From Roseateles depolymerans (GTDB lineage Bacteria; Pseudomonadota; Gammaproteobacteria; Burkholderiales; Burkholderiaceae_C), in contig QFOD01000007.1 in NCBI GenBank assembly GCA_003241055.1, positions 62,001-126,000 on the forward strand: 64,000 bases of DNA, read 5' to 3'. The notes beneath the pieces were generated by a model. That model saw only the letters and a program-made list of their open reading frames with translations, was not told the origin of the DNA and ran no database searches. Shown here one piece after another: positions 7,089 through 18,621 of this stretch; the first letter of the stretch is position 1, and every line of letters starts with the position of its first letter. Made by a program: the position numbers and the translations under genes.

Positions 7089-9659
7089 ATGGACGTTTCT
7101 CGCATCCGCGCGCTGCGCGGCCCCAATATGTGGAGTCGCCACACGACCATCGAGGCCGTGGTGCACTGCAATGACATCGAGCGTTCGCTGGAGCGCATGC
7201 CCGGCTTCGAGGCCCGGCTGCGCCAGCGCTTCCCCACCATCGGCGAGCTGCGCAGCGACACCTCGCTGGCCCAGGTGCTGGAGCAGGCCACGCTGGCGCT
7301 GCAGGCCCAGGCCGGCTGCCCGGTGACCTTCAGCCAGACCCACGTCACGCCCGAGGCCCGCACCTACCAGATCGTCATCGAGTACAGCGAGGAGGACGTG
7401 GGCCGCCTCGCGTTCGAGCGCGCGGTGCAGCTGGTGCAGGCCGCCCAGGACGACCAGCCTTTCGACGACGACGCGACGCTGGCCGAGCTGCGCGAGCTGG
7501 ACGAGGACATCCGCCTGGGCCCCTCGACCGGCTCCATCGTGAACGCCGCGCTGACCCGTGGCATCCCGTTCCGCCGCCTGACCCAGGGCAGCCTGGTGCA
7601 GTTCGGCTGGGGCGCCAAGCACCGCCGCATCTGGGCCGCCGAGGTCGACGCGACCAGCGCGGTCAGCGAATCCATCGCCCAGGACAAGGACCTCTGCAAG
7701 CGTCTGCTGCAGTCGGCCGGCGTGCCCGTGCCCATAGGCCGCCCGGTCGATTCGCCGGACGACGGCTGGGGCGTGGCACTCGACATCGGCCTGCCGGTCG
7801 TCGTGAAGCCGCAGGACGGCAACCAGGGCAAGGGCGTGACGGTCAATGTCGTCACCCGCGACCACTTCGACATCGCCTACAAGGCGGCCGAGGAGATCGG
7901 CCCGGTGATGGTGGAGAAGTTCCTGCCGGGCTCCGACTACCGGCTGCTGGTGGTGGGCGACAAGCTGATCGCCGCCGCCCGGCGTGACCCCCCGCACGTC
8001 ATCGGCGATGGCCTGCTGACCGTCAAGCAGCTGGTGGACAAGGTCAACAGCGATCCGCGCCGCGGCGACGGCCACGCGACCTCGCTGACCAAGATCCGCT
8101 TCGACGACATCGCGGTGGCCCGCCTCACGCAGCAAAACCTGACCCCGGAATCCGTGCCGGAAAAGGGCCAGCGCGTGATCCTGCGCAACAACGCCAACCT
8201 GTCCACCGGCGGCACCGCCACCGACGTGACGGACGACGTGCATCCCGAGGTGGCGGCCCGCGCCATCGCCGCGGCCCAGGTCGTGGGCCTGCACGTCTGC
8301 GGCGTGGACGTGGTCGCCGAGAGCGTGATGCGTCCGCTGGAAGAGCAAAGCGGCGGCATCGTCGAGGTGAACGCCGCACCGGGCCTGCGCATGCACCTCT
8401 CGCCCAGCTTCGGCAAGGGTCGCAATGTCGGCGAGGCCATCATCGGCCACCTGTTCGGCCACGGCCACAAGTCCGGGGCGCTGGAGGATGGCCGCATCCC
8501 GGTGGTGGCCGTCACCGGCACCAACGGCAAGACCACGGTCACCCGGCTGATCGCCCACCTGTTCGCCAGCTGCGGCCTCAAGGTCGGCATGACTAACACC
8601 GACGGCGTCTACGTGGACGGGCGCCAGATCGACAGCGGCGACTGCTCCGGCCCCAAGAGCGCCCGCAACGTGCTGATGCATCCCGACGTGGAAGCGGCCG
8701 TGCTGGAAACCGCCCGTGGCGGCATCCTGCGCGAGGGCCTGGGCTTCGACCGCTGCCAGGTGGCCGTGGTCACCAACGTCGGCGCGGGCGATCACCTGGG
8801 CATGAACTTCCTGCACACCGCGGAAGACCTTGTGCTGGTCAAGCGCGTCATCGTGCAGAACGTGGCCCAGAACGGCTATGCGGTGCTGAATGCAGCCGAC
8901 CCGCTGACCGCCGGCATGGCGTCCGGCTGCCCCGGCCAGGTGATCTTCTTCGCCACCGATCGCCATCACCCGCTGATGGCCACCCACCGCGCGCAGGGCA
9001 AGCGCAGTGTGTTCGTCGACGGTGACCAGATCGTCGCCGCCCAGGGCTCGTGGCGCGAAAGCATTCCGCTGCGCGACATCCCGTTGACCCGCAGCGGCAC
9101 CATCGGCTTCCAGGTCGAGAACGCGATGGCCGCCATCGCCGCCGCCTGGGGCGTGGGCCTGGACTGGGACACCATCCGCCGCGGCGTGGCCAGCTTCTCC
9201 AACGACGCCGACAACGCGCCGGGCCGCTTCAACGTGATGGACTACAAGGGCGCCACCATCATTGCGGACTACGGCCACAACGCCGACGCGATGAAGGCCC
9301 TGGTGGGCGCCGTCAGCGCGATGCCGGGCAAGAAACGCATCGTGGTCATCAGCGGCGCGGGCGACCGCCGTGACGAGGACATCCGCGTGCAGACCGAGAT
9401 CCTCGGCGCCGCCTTCGACGACGTGATCCTCTACGAAGACGCCTGCCAGCGCGGCCGCGCGGCCGGCGAGGTCGTTGCGCTGCTGCGCGCCGGCCTGCAG
9501 GGCGCGGCACGCACCACGCACGTGGAGGAGATCGTCGGCGAGTTCGTCGCCATCGACCGCGCGCTGGCCCGTCTGCAGCCTGGCGACCTCTGCCTGGTGC
9601 TGGTGGACCAGGTGGAAGAGGCGCTGGCCCACCTGGCCCGCCGCATCGCCGAGGCCTGA
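7089..9659 (+). CDS. cphA: Cyanophycin synthetase
   Basis: An 856-residue full-length cyanophycin synthetase making multi-L-arginyl-poly-L-aspartate, a nitrogen reserve polymer in the cytoplasm. The N-terminal domain has RALRGPNMWS. The ATP-grasp domain (about 215-465; KPQDGNQGKGVTV, EVNAAPGLRMH) adds Asp, and the Mur-ligase-like domain with an intact P-loop GTNGKTT (about 477-483) adds Arg. This contrasts with the upstream paralogue. The ATG giving MDVSRIRALRGPN fits the family; a GTG 13 codons upstream (7050) is in frame but lacks a ribosome site. It is probably co-transcribed with the upstream gene. No cyanophycinase gene is in the window. Confidence 0.95.
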   Translation: MDVSRIRALRGPNMWSRHTTIEAVVHCNDIERSLERMPGFEARLRQRFPTIGELRSDTSLAQVLEQATLALQAQAGCPVTFSQTHVTPEARTYQIVIEYSEEDVGRLAFERAVQLVQAAQDDQPFDDDATLAELRELDEDIRLGPSTGSIVNAALTRGIPFRRLTQGSLVQFGWGAKHRRIWAAEVDATSAVSESIAQDKDLCKRLLQSAGVPVPIGRPVDSPDDGWGVALDIGLPVVVKPQDGNQGKGVTVNVVTRDHFDIAYKAAEEIGPVMVEKFLPGSDYRLLVVGDKLIAAARRDPPHVIGDGLLTVKQLVDKVNSDPRRGDGHATSLTKIRFDDIAVARLTQQNLTPESVPEKGQRVILRNNANLSTGGTATDVTDDVHPEVAARAIAAAQVVGLHVCGVDVVAESVMRPLEEQSGGIVEVNAAPGLRMHLSPSFGKGRNVGEAIIGHLFGHGHKSGALEDGRIPVVAVTGTNGKTTVTRLIAHLFASCGLKVGMTNTDGVYVDGRQIDSGDCSGPKSARNVLMHPDVEAAVLETARGGILREGLGFDRCQVAVVTNVGAGDHLGMNFLHTAEDLVLVKRVIVQNVAQNGYAVLNAADPLTAGMASGCPGQVIFFATDRHHPLMATHRAQGKRSVFVDGDQIVAAQGSWRESIPLRDIPLTRSGTIGFQVENAMAAIAAAWGVGLDWDTIRRGVASFSNDADNAPGRFNVMDYKGATIIADYGHNADAMKALVGAVSAMPGKKRIVVISGAGDRRDEDIRVQTEILGAAFDDVILYEDACQRGRAAGEVVALLRAGLQGAARTTHVEEIVGEFVAIDRALARLQPGDLCLVLVDQVEEALAHLARRIAEA

Positions 9660-9703
9660 GGCTTGGGCCCGGCGCGTCACGGCACGCCGCTCGTCGTGAT
9701 CCG

Positions 9704-10729
9704 ATGAGCGGCGCTCGCCCCGCCCATCACCGCGACGGCGGCTTCCAGAACAGCGAGCGGGACTTCGAGCCCAAGACGCTGGGCCAGGTCTTGCGCTGGC
9801 GCTGGCAGGCGGCGCGGCAGGGGCTGCCGCGGCCGCCCGTCGAGCCCATCCCGGTCACCCCGCCGGACCTGGGCTTCGTGCATGCCAACGTCGGCGCGGC
9901 CCAGCAGCCGGCCGTCACCTGGGTGGGGCACGCCACCGTGCTGGCGCAGCTGGGCGGGCTGTCGCTGCTGACCGACCCCATCTTCTCGGAGCGCGCCTCG
10001 CCGCTGGGTTTCATCGGCCCCAGACGCGCACAGCCGCCCGGCCTGGGCCTGGCCGAACTGCCCGCCGTCGACCTGGTGCTGGTGTCGCACAACCATTACG
10101 ACCATCTCGACCTCGCCTCGGTGCGCGCACTGGCGCAACAGCCGGGCGGCGGGCCGCTGTTCGTTGTGCCGCTGGGGCTGAAGGCCTGGTTCGAGCGCCA
10201 GGGGCTGGCGCGCGTCGTCGAGCTGGACTGGTGGCAGCAGCACACCGTCAGCACCGCGCACGGACCGGTCGACGTGGTGCTGGTGCCGGCGCGGCACTGG
10301 TCGGCGCGCGGGCTCACCGACCGCATGAAGACGCTGTGGGGCGGCTTCGCCGTGTTCGCCCCCGACTGCCACCTGTTCTTCGCGGGCGACACCGCCTACT
10401 CGCGCGACTTCGGCGACATCCGCGAGCGCTTCGCCGCGCGCCAGACCGGCGGCGGCTTCGACATCGCGCTGCTGCCCATAGGCGCCTACGAGCCGCGCTG
10501 GTTCATGGCGGACCAGCATGTCAACGTCGAGGAGGCGCTGAAGATCCATGCCGACCTGGGTGCCAAGGCCTCGCTGGGCGTGCACTGGGGCACCTTCGAG
10601 CTGACCGACGAGTCGCTGGACGAACCGCCGCGCCAGTTGCGCGCCCAGCGCGTCGCCGCGGGCCTGGCCGCGGAGCAGTTCTTCACGCTGGCGATCGGCG
10701 AGACGCACCGCCTGCCGCGCCGCGGCTGA
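9704..10729 (+). CDS. MBL-fold metallo-hydrolase (NAPE-PLD/UlaG-like)
   Basis: A 341-residue cytoplasmic metallo-beta-lactamase-fold protein. The metal-binding motif HNHYDH is at about residues 129-134, with further ligands likely in PARHWSARG, FAGDTAYS and HWGTFEL. The arrangement (VTWVGHATVLAQLGGLSLLTDPIFSERASP near residue 70) is that of the N-acylphosphatidylethanolamine phospholipase-D-like/UlaG branch, so a phosphodiester or ester substrate is plausible, but it cannot be named. It is not expected to be a beta-lactam resistance enzyme. It lies 44 bp after cphA on the same strand, so read-through is possible. Confidence 0.85.
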   Translation: MSGARPAHHRDGGFQNSERDFEPKTLGQVLRWRWQAARQGLPRPPVEPIPVTPPDLGFVHANVGAAQQPAVTWVGHATVLAQLGGLSLLTDPIFSERASPLGFIGPRRAQPPGLGLAELPAVDLVLVSHNHYDHLDLASVRALAQQPGGGPLFVVPLGLKAWFERQGLARVVELDWWQQHTVSTAHGPVDVVLVPARHWSARGLTDRMKTLWGGFAVFAPDCHLFFAGDTAYSRDFGDIRERFAARQTGGGFDIALLPIGAYEPRWFMADQHVNVEEALKIHADLGAKASLGVHWGTFELTDESLDEPPRQLRAQRVAAGLAAEQFFTLAIGETHRLPRRG

Positions 10730-10857
10730 GCTCGCCAGCCGCGCGCAGGCTGCAGGACAGCTTCGCGTCATCCGCGCACGGGCCCATTGCCTAAGCTGGC
10801 CGCTGCGGGCCCTGTCACGGCCCTGTCGATGCGGCCCGCCACCATGGGCCCCCGTGC

Positions 10858-12354
10858 ATGCCTTCATTGCCCCACTCCTCGCGCCGCTGGCTGCCCTGGC
10901 TGCTGTTCGCCTTCGCCTGGCTGCTGACCGCCTGGCTGCGCCCCGTGGCCCTGCCCGACGAAGGCCGCTACGGCGGCGTGGCGCTGGAGATGGTGCAGAG
11001 CGGTCACTGGCTGACGCCCACGCTGTTCGGCCTGCCCTATTTCCACAAGCCGCCGCTGATGTACTGGGTGGATGCCGCCGCCATCACGCTGCTGGGCCCC
11101 GTGCCGCTGGCGCTGCGCGCCGCCCCGCTGCTGGGCGGCCTGGTGATGGGGCTGGCGCTGTGGCTGGAGGCCCGCCAGCGCGCCGGCCGCGCCGTGGCCG
11201 CCGATGCGCTGGGCTGGCTGGCCGCGCTGCCGCTGGGCGCGCTGTCGGCCCAGTACGCCAACCACGACCTGCTCGTGGCCGGCTGGATCACGCTGGCCAT
11301 CGTCGCGATGCGGCAGGCGCTGCGGGCCGATGCGCGCCCGCCGGCCGCGCGGCTGCGCTGGCTGCTGCTGGCCTGGGCCGCGGCGGCCCAGGGCGTGCTG
11401 TCCAAGGGGTTGATCGGCCTGGTGCTGCCGGCCCTGGTGCTGGCGCCGTGGCTGATCGTGCGGCGCCGCTGGGCCGACCTGGGCCGCGCGCTGCACCCGC
11501 TCGGCCTGGCGCTGTTCGCGCTGATCGCCCTGCCCTGGTTCCTGGCGATGCAGCAGCAGTTCCCCGCCTTCTTCGACTATTTCGTGATGGAGCAGCATGT
11601 GCGCCGCTACACGCAGACGCACTTCAACAACGTCCAGCCGTTCTGGTTCTTCTTCGCGGTGCTGCCGCTGGCCACGCTGCCGGCCAGTGCCCGCCTGTGG
11701 CCGGCGCTGAAGGGCGCCGTGGCCGGCCTGCGACGCCCGGCGACCGATGCGGCCTTCGACCTGTGGTGGCTGCTGGCGGTGCTGCTGTTCTTCTCGCTGC
11801 CGCGCTCCAAGCTGGTGGGCTATGTGCTGCCCGCGCTGCCGCCGCTGGTGCTGCTGCTGCGCGAGGCCTGGGCCGGCCGGCGCGGCGCGGCACTGGTGAA
11901 GGCCGCGGCCGCCGCCCTCAGCCTGGCCGTGGCCGCGGGCTTCGCGCTGCGCGGCCACGATCACGCCGACCTCGGCGCGGCCCTGCGCGAACACCTGCAG
12001 CCCGGCGACCAGGTGGTGCAGACGGGCGATGCCTTCTTCGACCTGCGCCTGCAGGCCGGGCTGGCGCAGTCGCCCGCCGTGCTGGGCGACTGGCCCGCTC
12101 TGCAGCGCAGCGCCGGCGACAACTGGCAGCGCGAGCTGATGGACGCCGCCCGCTTCGCCCCCGATCACGGCAGCGCCGTGCTGTGGACGCCTGAGCGCCT
12201 GCAGGCCGAGCGCTGCGCCGGCGGCCGGTTCTGGCTGGTCGCCCCCGATGCGGCCCAGGCCGCGGCCGTGGCGCCCGACGCCCGGCCCATGGCCCGAGCC
12301 CACCACGGCCTGTTGCTGCAGCTGCCCCACCCCGTCGGCTGCCCCGCCCGATGA
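10858..12354 (+). CDS. ArnT/PMT-like polyprenyl-linked sugar transferase
   Basis: A 498-residue multi-pass inner-membrane glycosyltransferase. After the first helix it has the acidic motif DEGRY (Asp34, Glu35) and then FHKPPLMYW, both typical of the ArnT/protein-mannosyltransferase (GT-C) superfamily, which transfers a sugar from an undecaprenyl-phosphate carrier to lipid A or another acceptor facing the periplasm. About a dozen hydrophobic segments follow, with a soluble C-terminal region. Its stop overlaps the GtrA start as ATGA. The nearby GT2 transferase, flippase and deacetylase make a lipid-linked sugar pathway likely. Donor and acceptor are unknown; the name arnT is not assigned. Confidence 0.82.
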   Translation: MPSLPHSSRRWLPWLLFAFAWLLTAWLRPVALPDEGRYGGVALEMVQSGHWLTPTLFGLPYFHKPPLMYWVDAAAITLLGPVPLALRAAPLLGGLVMGLALWLEARQRAGRAVAADALGWLAALPLGALSAQYANHDLLVAGWITLAIVAMRQALRADARPPAARLRWLLLAWAAAAQGVLSKGLIGLVLPALVLAPWLIVRRRWADLGRALHPLGLALFALIALPWFLAMQQQFPAFFDYFVMEQHVRRYTQTHFNNVQPFWFFFAVLPLATLPASARLWPALKGAVAGLRRPATDAAFDLWWLLAVLLFFSLPRSKLVGYVLPALPPLVLLLREAWAGRRGAALVKAAAAALSLAVAAGFALRGHDHADLGAALREHLQPGDQVVQTGDAFFDLRLQAGLAQSPAVLGDWPALQRSAGDNWQRELMDAARFAPDHGSAVLWTPERLQAERCAGGRFWLVAPDAAQAAAVAPDARPMARAHHGLLLQLPHPVGCPAR

Positions 12355-12722
12355 CGGCGGCGCTGGCCCGCTACGCGCTGGTCGGCGCCTGCGCCACGGC
12401 CCTGCACTACGCAGTGCTGGCGCTGGCGGTGGAGCAGGCCCATTGGCCGGCCTGGGGGGCGTCGGGCGTCGGCGCGCTGTGCGGCGCCCAGCTGGCGTTC
12501 TGGGGCAACCGCCGCTACACCTTCGCCCACCAGGGCCGCTGGCCGCGGGCTTGGGCACGCTTTCACGTCACGGCCGGCCTGGGGGCGCTGCTGGGCATGG
12601 CGATCACCGGCGCCGGCACGGCGCTGGGCCTGCACTACCTGCCGGCGCAGGCGCTGGCGACGCTCGTGGTGCTGCTGGCTGGCTACATGGCGAACCGGCG
12701 CTGGAGCTTCAGTACAGGCTGA
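12351..12722 (+). CDS. GtrA-family membrane protein (lipid-linked sugar flippase)
   Basis: A 123-residue protein with four predicted transmembrane helices and the GtrA-family signatures FWGNRRYTF and a C-terminal NRRWSF. GtrA proteins are thought to flip undecaprenyl-phosphate-linked sugars to the periplasmic face. It is coupled to the ArnT-like gene by an ATGA overlap. Its 3' end overlaps the 3' end of the convergent deacetylase gene by 14 bp. Together with the GT2 protein encoded opposite, it reconstitutes a GtrA/GtrB-like pair. Confidence 0.85.
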   Translation: MTAALARYALVGACATALHYAVLALAVEQAHWPAWGASGVGALCGAQLAFWGNRRYTFAHQGRWPRAWARFHVTAGLGALLGMAITGAGTALGLHYLPAQALATLVVLLAGYMANRRWSFSTG

Positions 12723-13521
12723 CGCCGAATTCGGCGAGGTCGTCCACGAACGCGGGGCTGGCGAGGTAATCCGCCTCGCGCTGGCGCGCCACGCCGATGG
12801 CATCGCCCGCATCCGGCCCGCCCATCGCCGGATGGCAGAACAGCAGGGCGCCGTCGGGCAGCGTCGCCAGCCAGCCGCGCATCAGCGCGCGGTAGTCGGC
12901 CCGGGGATGGAAGTCGTACACGCCCAGCAGCGCGCTGGCATGGGCCACGCCCTGGGCCTGCAAGGCCCGGTGCAGCGCGCGCCCGCCACAGGCCTCGATG
13001 ATCTGCCGCTTCAGCGCATGACCCGGCCCCAGGATGCGCCCGGTATCGCGCAGCGGCACGCCCAGGCGGCGCGCGGCCGCCAGCAGCGTGTCGCGCACGC
13101 CGGGCAGCGCATGCACATGCTGGTGGCCGTCGAAGAAGCGGGGCGGCCGCCCATGCACGCTGACGAAGCGCTCCAGCTGGGCCGTCCATTCGTCCGCAAT
13201 CGCGGCGGCCAGCGCCGGCCGGGCCAGCTGCCCCAGGGCCGCCAGCGCCAGCAGCCGGCGCAGCGAGGGCAGGCGCGGCCAGTGCCGCCGCAGCCCGGCA
13301 CTCAGCGGCTCGCCCTCGGTCAGGTTGAAGTGCAGGCCCACCTGGACGCCCGCCGGCAGGCTGCGCAGTGCCGTGGCCGCCTGCGGCCAGCGCGGCGAGC
13401 TGGCCAGGCAGCTCAGCGCACCCAGCCGCCCCTGGGCCGCCAGCGCCAGCAGGCCGCGATCGACCGCCGGCCCCAGCGCGAAGTCGTCCGCACACAGGCG
13501 CAGCCGCCGCGTCCGGCTCAT
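12709..13521 (-). CDS. ChbG/HpnK (YdjC-like) deacetylase
   Basis: A 270-residue YdjC/ChbG/HpnK-family carbohydrate deacetylase. The metal- and catalysis-related motifs CADDFALG near the N-terminus, LHFNLTEG and GHQHVHALPGV are all present. Relatives remove acetyl groups from N-acetyl sugars or act in hopanoid biosynthesis; no hopanoid genes are in this window. Here it sits with sugar-lipid transferases, so it may deacetylate a lipid-linked amino sugar, as in ArnD-like steps. Its ATG overlaps the GT2 stop (ATGA), showing translational coupling. Confidence 0.83.
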   Translation of the reverse strand: MSRTRRLRLCADDFALGPAVDRGLLALAAQGRLGALSCLASSPRWPQAATALRSLPAGVQVGLHFNLTEGEPLSAGLRRHWPRLPSLRRLLALAALGQLARPALAAAIADEWTAQLERFVSVHGRPPRFFDGHQHVHALPGVRDTLLAAARRLGVPLRDTGRILGPGHALKRQIIEACGGRALHRALQAQGVAHASALLGVYDFHPRADYRALMRGWLATLPDGALLFCHPAMGGPDAGDAIGVARQREADYLASPAFVDDLAEFGVSLY

Positions 13522-14540
13522 GCGTCGCCCGTGTCCGTGGCGATCAGGTAGATGGGCCGCTGCTTGACCTCGTCGAAGATGCGGCCGACGTATTCGCCCA
13601 GGATGCCCACCGACAGCAGCTGCACGCCACCGAAGAACATCAGGCCGACGGCCAGCGTGGGCCAGCCGGGCAGCGGGCTGCCGAAGGCGAAGTGCTCCAC
13701 CACCAGCCAGGCCCCGTACACCAGCGCCGCGAACGCGATGGCCGCGCCGAGGGCGCTCCACACACGCAGCGGCAGGTTGCTGAAGGCCGTGAGGCCGGTG
13801 AAGGCCAGCCGCGCCAGGCGCCCGAGCGAGAAGCTGCTGTGGCCGCCGCGGCGCTGCGCGGGCGTGTAGGGAATGAACTCGGTGCGGAAGCCCACCCATG
13901 CGTACAGGCCCTTCATGAAGCGGTTGCGCTCGGGCAGCGAGTTCAGCGCGCTGACGACGCGTCGGTCCATCAGCCGGAAGTCGCCCGCATCCGGCGGAAT
14001 CCGCAGGCCGGAGAAGCCGTTGATCGCGTCGTAGAAGAGCCGCGTGCCCAGGCGCTTGGCCCAGGACTCGTCGTCGCGCCGCTCGCGCACGGCGATGGCC
14101 ATGTCAACGCCCGCGAGCCAGGCCTCGTGCATGCGGCGGATCAACTCGGTGGCGTGCTGGCCGTCGGCATCCATCAGCAGCACGCGGGCCGCCTGGGCCA
14201 GCGACAGGCCGGCCGTCAGCGCGGCCTCCTTGCCGAAGTTGCGCGACAGCCGCACGTAGCGCAGCCGCAGGCCGTCGCGGCGCGCGGCCTGGGCGATGCT
14301 GGCGGTGGCGTCGCTGCTGCCATCATCGACCAGGATGATCTGCCAGCGCGGCGTGATGTCGGCCAGCACACGGGCCAGCTGGGGCAGCAGCGTGGGCAGG
14401 CTGGCCGCCTCGTTGAAGGCGGGCATCACGACGTCCAGGCTGGCCAGTGGATCCCGGCCGGCCGAGGCGAACACGCGCAGGTCGGGCGAAGCAAGGGCTT
14501 GGTGCACGTCGCCATCTTGCGCGTGCCCCGTGACGCTCAT
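13518..14540 (-). CDS. GT2 glycosyltransferase (GtrB/DPM1-like)
   Basis: A 340-residue family-2 glycosyltransferase of the polyprenyl-phosphate sugar synthase type. It has an N-terminal GT-A domain with VVMPAFNEA, LVDDGSSD, the metal-binding DADGQH segment and the RNRFMKGLYAW region, followed by two C-terminal transmembrane helices and a short tail. It should load a sugar onto undecaprenyl phosphate at the cytoplasmic face. It forms a coupled pair with the downstream deacetylase and converges on the ArnT-like/GtrA pair. The ATG at 14540 gives the best start; a TTG further out is in frame but unlikely. Confidence 0.86.
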   Translation of the reverse strand: MSVTGHAQDGDVHQALASPDLRVFASAGRDPLASLDVVMPAFNEAASLPTLLPQLARVLADITPRWQIILVDDGSSDATASIAQAARRDGLRLRYVRLSRNFGKEAALTAGLSLAQAARVLLMDADGQHATELIRRMHEAWLAGVDMAIAVRERRDDESWAKRLGTRLFYDAINGFSGLRIPPDAGDFRLMDRRVVSALNSLPERNRFMKGLYAWVGFRTEFIPYTPAQRRGGHSSFSLGRLARLAFTGLTAFSNLPLRVWSALGAAIAFAALVYGAWLVVEHFAFGSPLPGWPTLAVGLMFFGGVQLLSVGILGEYVGRIFDEVKQRPIYLIATDTGDA

Positions 14541-14626
14541 CTGTCGGCTGGCTGAGCCCAACTTGTCCGCCAGCAGGCGGCAAGCTTGCAGCGAACGGAC
14601 CGGCGCTCAGGCCGCCCGGGCGGGGG

Positions 14627-16057
14627 TCAGTTGACCCGGCAGACCTTGAGCATGTTGGTGCCGCCGGGATAGCCCATGGGCTCGCCGCAGGTGATGGCGT
14701 AGGTGTCGCCCGGCATCAGCACGCCGCGCTCCACCAGCAGCTTCTCGGCCGCCGCCAGCGCGGCGTCGCGGTCCTCGAACTTGGGCATCAGCAGCGGGAT
14801 GACATTGCGGTACAGCGCCATCTTGCGCTGGCTGATGGGCTGGGTCGTCAGCGCATAGATGGGCACGTTGATGCGATGGCGGCTCATCCACAGCGCGGTG
14901 GAGCCCGACTCGGTCAATGCCAGTATGGCCTTGCAGCCCAGATGGTGGGCGGTGAACAGCGCGCCCATCGCGATGGATTGGTCGATGCGGCCGAACTGGC
15001 GGCCGGCGAAGTCGGTGTCCAGCGTGACGAACTCGGCGCGCTCGGCCTCGAGCGCGATCGCGGCCATCTGCTCGATGGTTTCAACCGGGTACTTGCCCGC
15101 GGCCGTTTCGGCCGACAGCATCACCGCGTCGGTACCGTCCAGCACGGCGTTGGCCACGTCGCTGACCTCGGCGCGCGTGGGCACCGGGTTCACGATCATG
15201 GACTCCATCATCTGCGTGGCCGTGATGGCCACCTTGTCCAGCTCGCGGGCCAGCTTGATCATGCGCTTTTGCAGCGCCGGCACGGCCGCGTTGCCCACCT
15301 CGACGGCCAGGTCGCCGCGCGCCACCATGATGCCGTCGCTGGCCTTCAGGATGGCCTCCAGGTGCGGGATGGCCTCGTAGCGCTCGATCTTGGCGATCAT
15401 GGCCGGCTTGTGGCGCCAGGGCTCGCCGGCCACGTTGGCCAGCTGGCGGGCCATCTCCATGTCGGTCGCGTTCTTGGGGAAGCTCACGGCCAGGTATTCG
15501 CACTGGAAGGACATCGCGGTCTTGATGTCGTCCATGTCCTTGGCCGTCAGCGCCGGCGCCGTCAGGCCGCCGCCCTGCTTGTTGATGCCCTTGTTGTTGG
15601 ACAGCTCGCCGCCCAGCTTCACGGTGGTGTGCACCTGGGCGCCACGCACGGCCTCCACGGTCAGCACCAGCAGGCCGTCGTTGAGCAGCAGCGTGTCGCC
15701 CGGCTTCACGTCGCGCGGCAGCTCCTTGTAGTCCAGGCCCACGATGTCCTGGTTGCCGAGCTCGGTGCGGTCGGCATCGAGGATGAAGGGCGCGCCGGGC
15801 ACCAGCTCGATCTTGCCGTTCTCGAACTTGCCGACACGGATCTTGGGGCCCTGCAGGTCGGCCATGATGGCCACCGACTTGCCCACCGCCGTCGCGGCCG
15901 CGCGGACCATCTCGGCGCGTGCGATGTGGTCCTGCGCCTTGCCGTGCGAGAAGTTCAGCCGCACCACGTCGACGCCGGCCCGGATCATCTTCTCGAGCAC
16001 CTCCGGCGTGTTGGAGGCGGGGCCCAGGGTGGCGACGATCTTGGTGGCTCGGGACAT
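14627..16057 (-). CDS. pyk: Pyruvate kinase
   Basis: A 476-residue pyruvate kinase converting phosphoenolpyruvate and ADP to pyruvate and ATP. The N-terminal TKIVATLGPAS, the RLNFSHG segment, the active-site MVARGDLAVEVG and the ATQMMESM region are all present, and the C-terminal regulatory domain is complete. It follows maeB and pgk on the same strand, grouping three carbon-flux enzymes, but a 99-bp gap with a GC-rich hairpin before pyk suggests its own promoter. Confidence 0.96.
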   Translation of the reverse strand: MSRATKIVATLGPASNTPEVLEKMIRAGVDVVRLNFSHGKAQDHIARAEMVRAAATAVGKSVAIMADLQGPKIRVGKFENGKIELVPGAPFILDADRTELGNQDIVGLDYKELPRDVKPGDTLLLNDGLLVLTVEAVRGAQVHTTVKLGGELSNNKGINKQGGGLTAPALTAKDMDDIKTAMSFQCEYLAVSFPKNATDMEMARQLANVAGEPWRHKPAMIAKIERYEAIPHLEAILKASDGIMVARGDLAVEVGNAAVPALQKRMIKLARELDKVAITATQMMESMIVNPVPTRAEVSDVANAVLDGTDAVMLSAETAAGKYPVETIEQMAAIALEAERAEFVTLDTDFAGRQFGRIDQSIAMGALFTAHHLGCKAILALTESGSTALWMSRHRINVPIYALTTQPISQRKMALYRNVIPLLMPKFEDRDAALAAAEKLLVERGVLMPGDTYAITCGEPMGYPGGTNMLKVCRVN

Positions 16058-16128
16058 GGAGAAACTCGCGCGAAAAGAGGCGGCTGATTATGAGCCGCCC
16101 CACCGCGAAAAAGTTTCTTTGCCGTTAC

Positions 16129-16147
16129 GGGCCGGCCGTGCCGGCCC
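16129..16147 (-). terminator. GC-rich hairpin downstream of maeB
   Basis: Perfect 8-bp arms GGGCCGGC (16129-16136) and GCCGGCCC (16140-16147) enclose a 3-base loop about 10 bases after the maeB stop. A TTTTT run occurs only some 16 bases beyond the stem on the minus strand, so intrinsic termination is plausible but imperfect. Confidence 0.45.
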
Positions 16148-16156
16148 GGGACTGCC

Positions 16157-18475
<2,319 letters not shown>

Positions 18476-18621
18476 GCGGGACTCCTCAGGCGGGGGCCGC
18501 GTAGGTTACGCCTGAGGAACAACCCTGGTTATGCAAGGTCCCTTGCGGGTCATGCCGAATCGGCAGCCCCTGCACCGCCGGTGGTCGCGGGGCCCCAGGC
18601 TGGGGCGCCCGCGCCCCGGGT

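Noticed and set aside
7047..9680. Minus-strand open frame of 877 codons across cphA
   Set aside because: Complete overlap with cyanophycin synthetase and no recognisable domain; a codon-bias shadow.
9704..10729. Possible metallo-beta-lactamase antibiotic resistance gene
   Set aside because: Motif layout is that of the NAPE-PLD/UlaG branch, with no secretion signal; calling it a resistance enzyme would be wrong.
14612..14623. Palindrome CCGCCCGGGCGG after the pyk stop codon
   Set aside because: There is no loop or T-tract and such palindromes are expected by chance at this GC content; not called as terminator.
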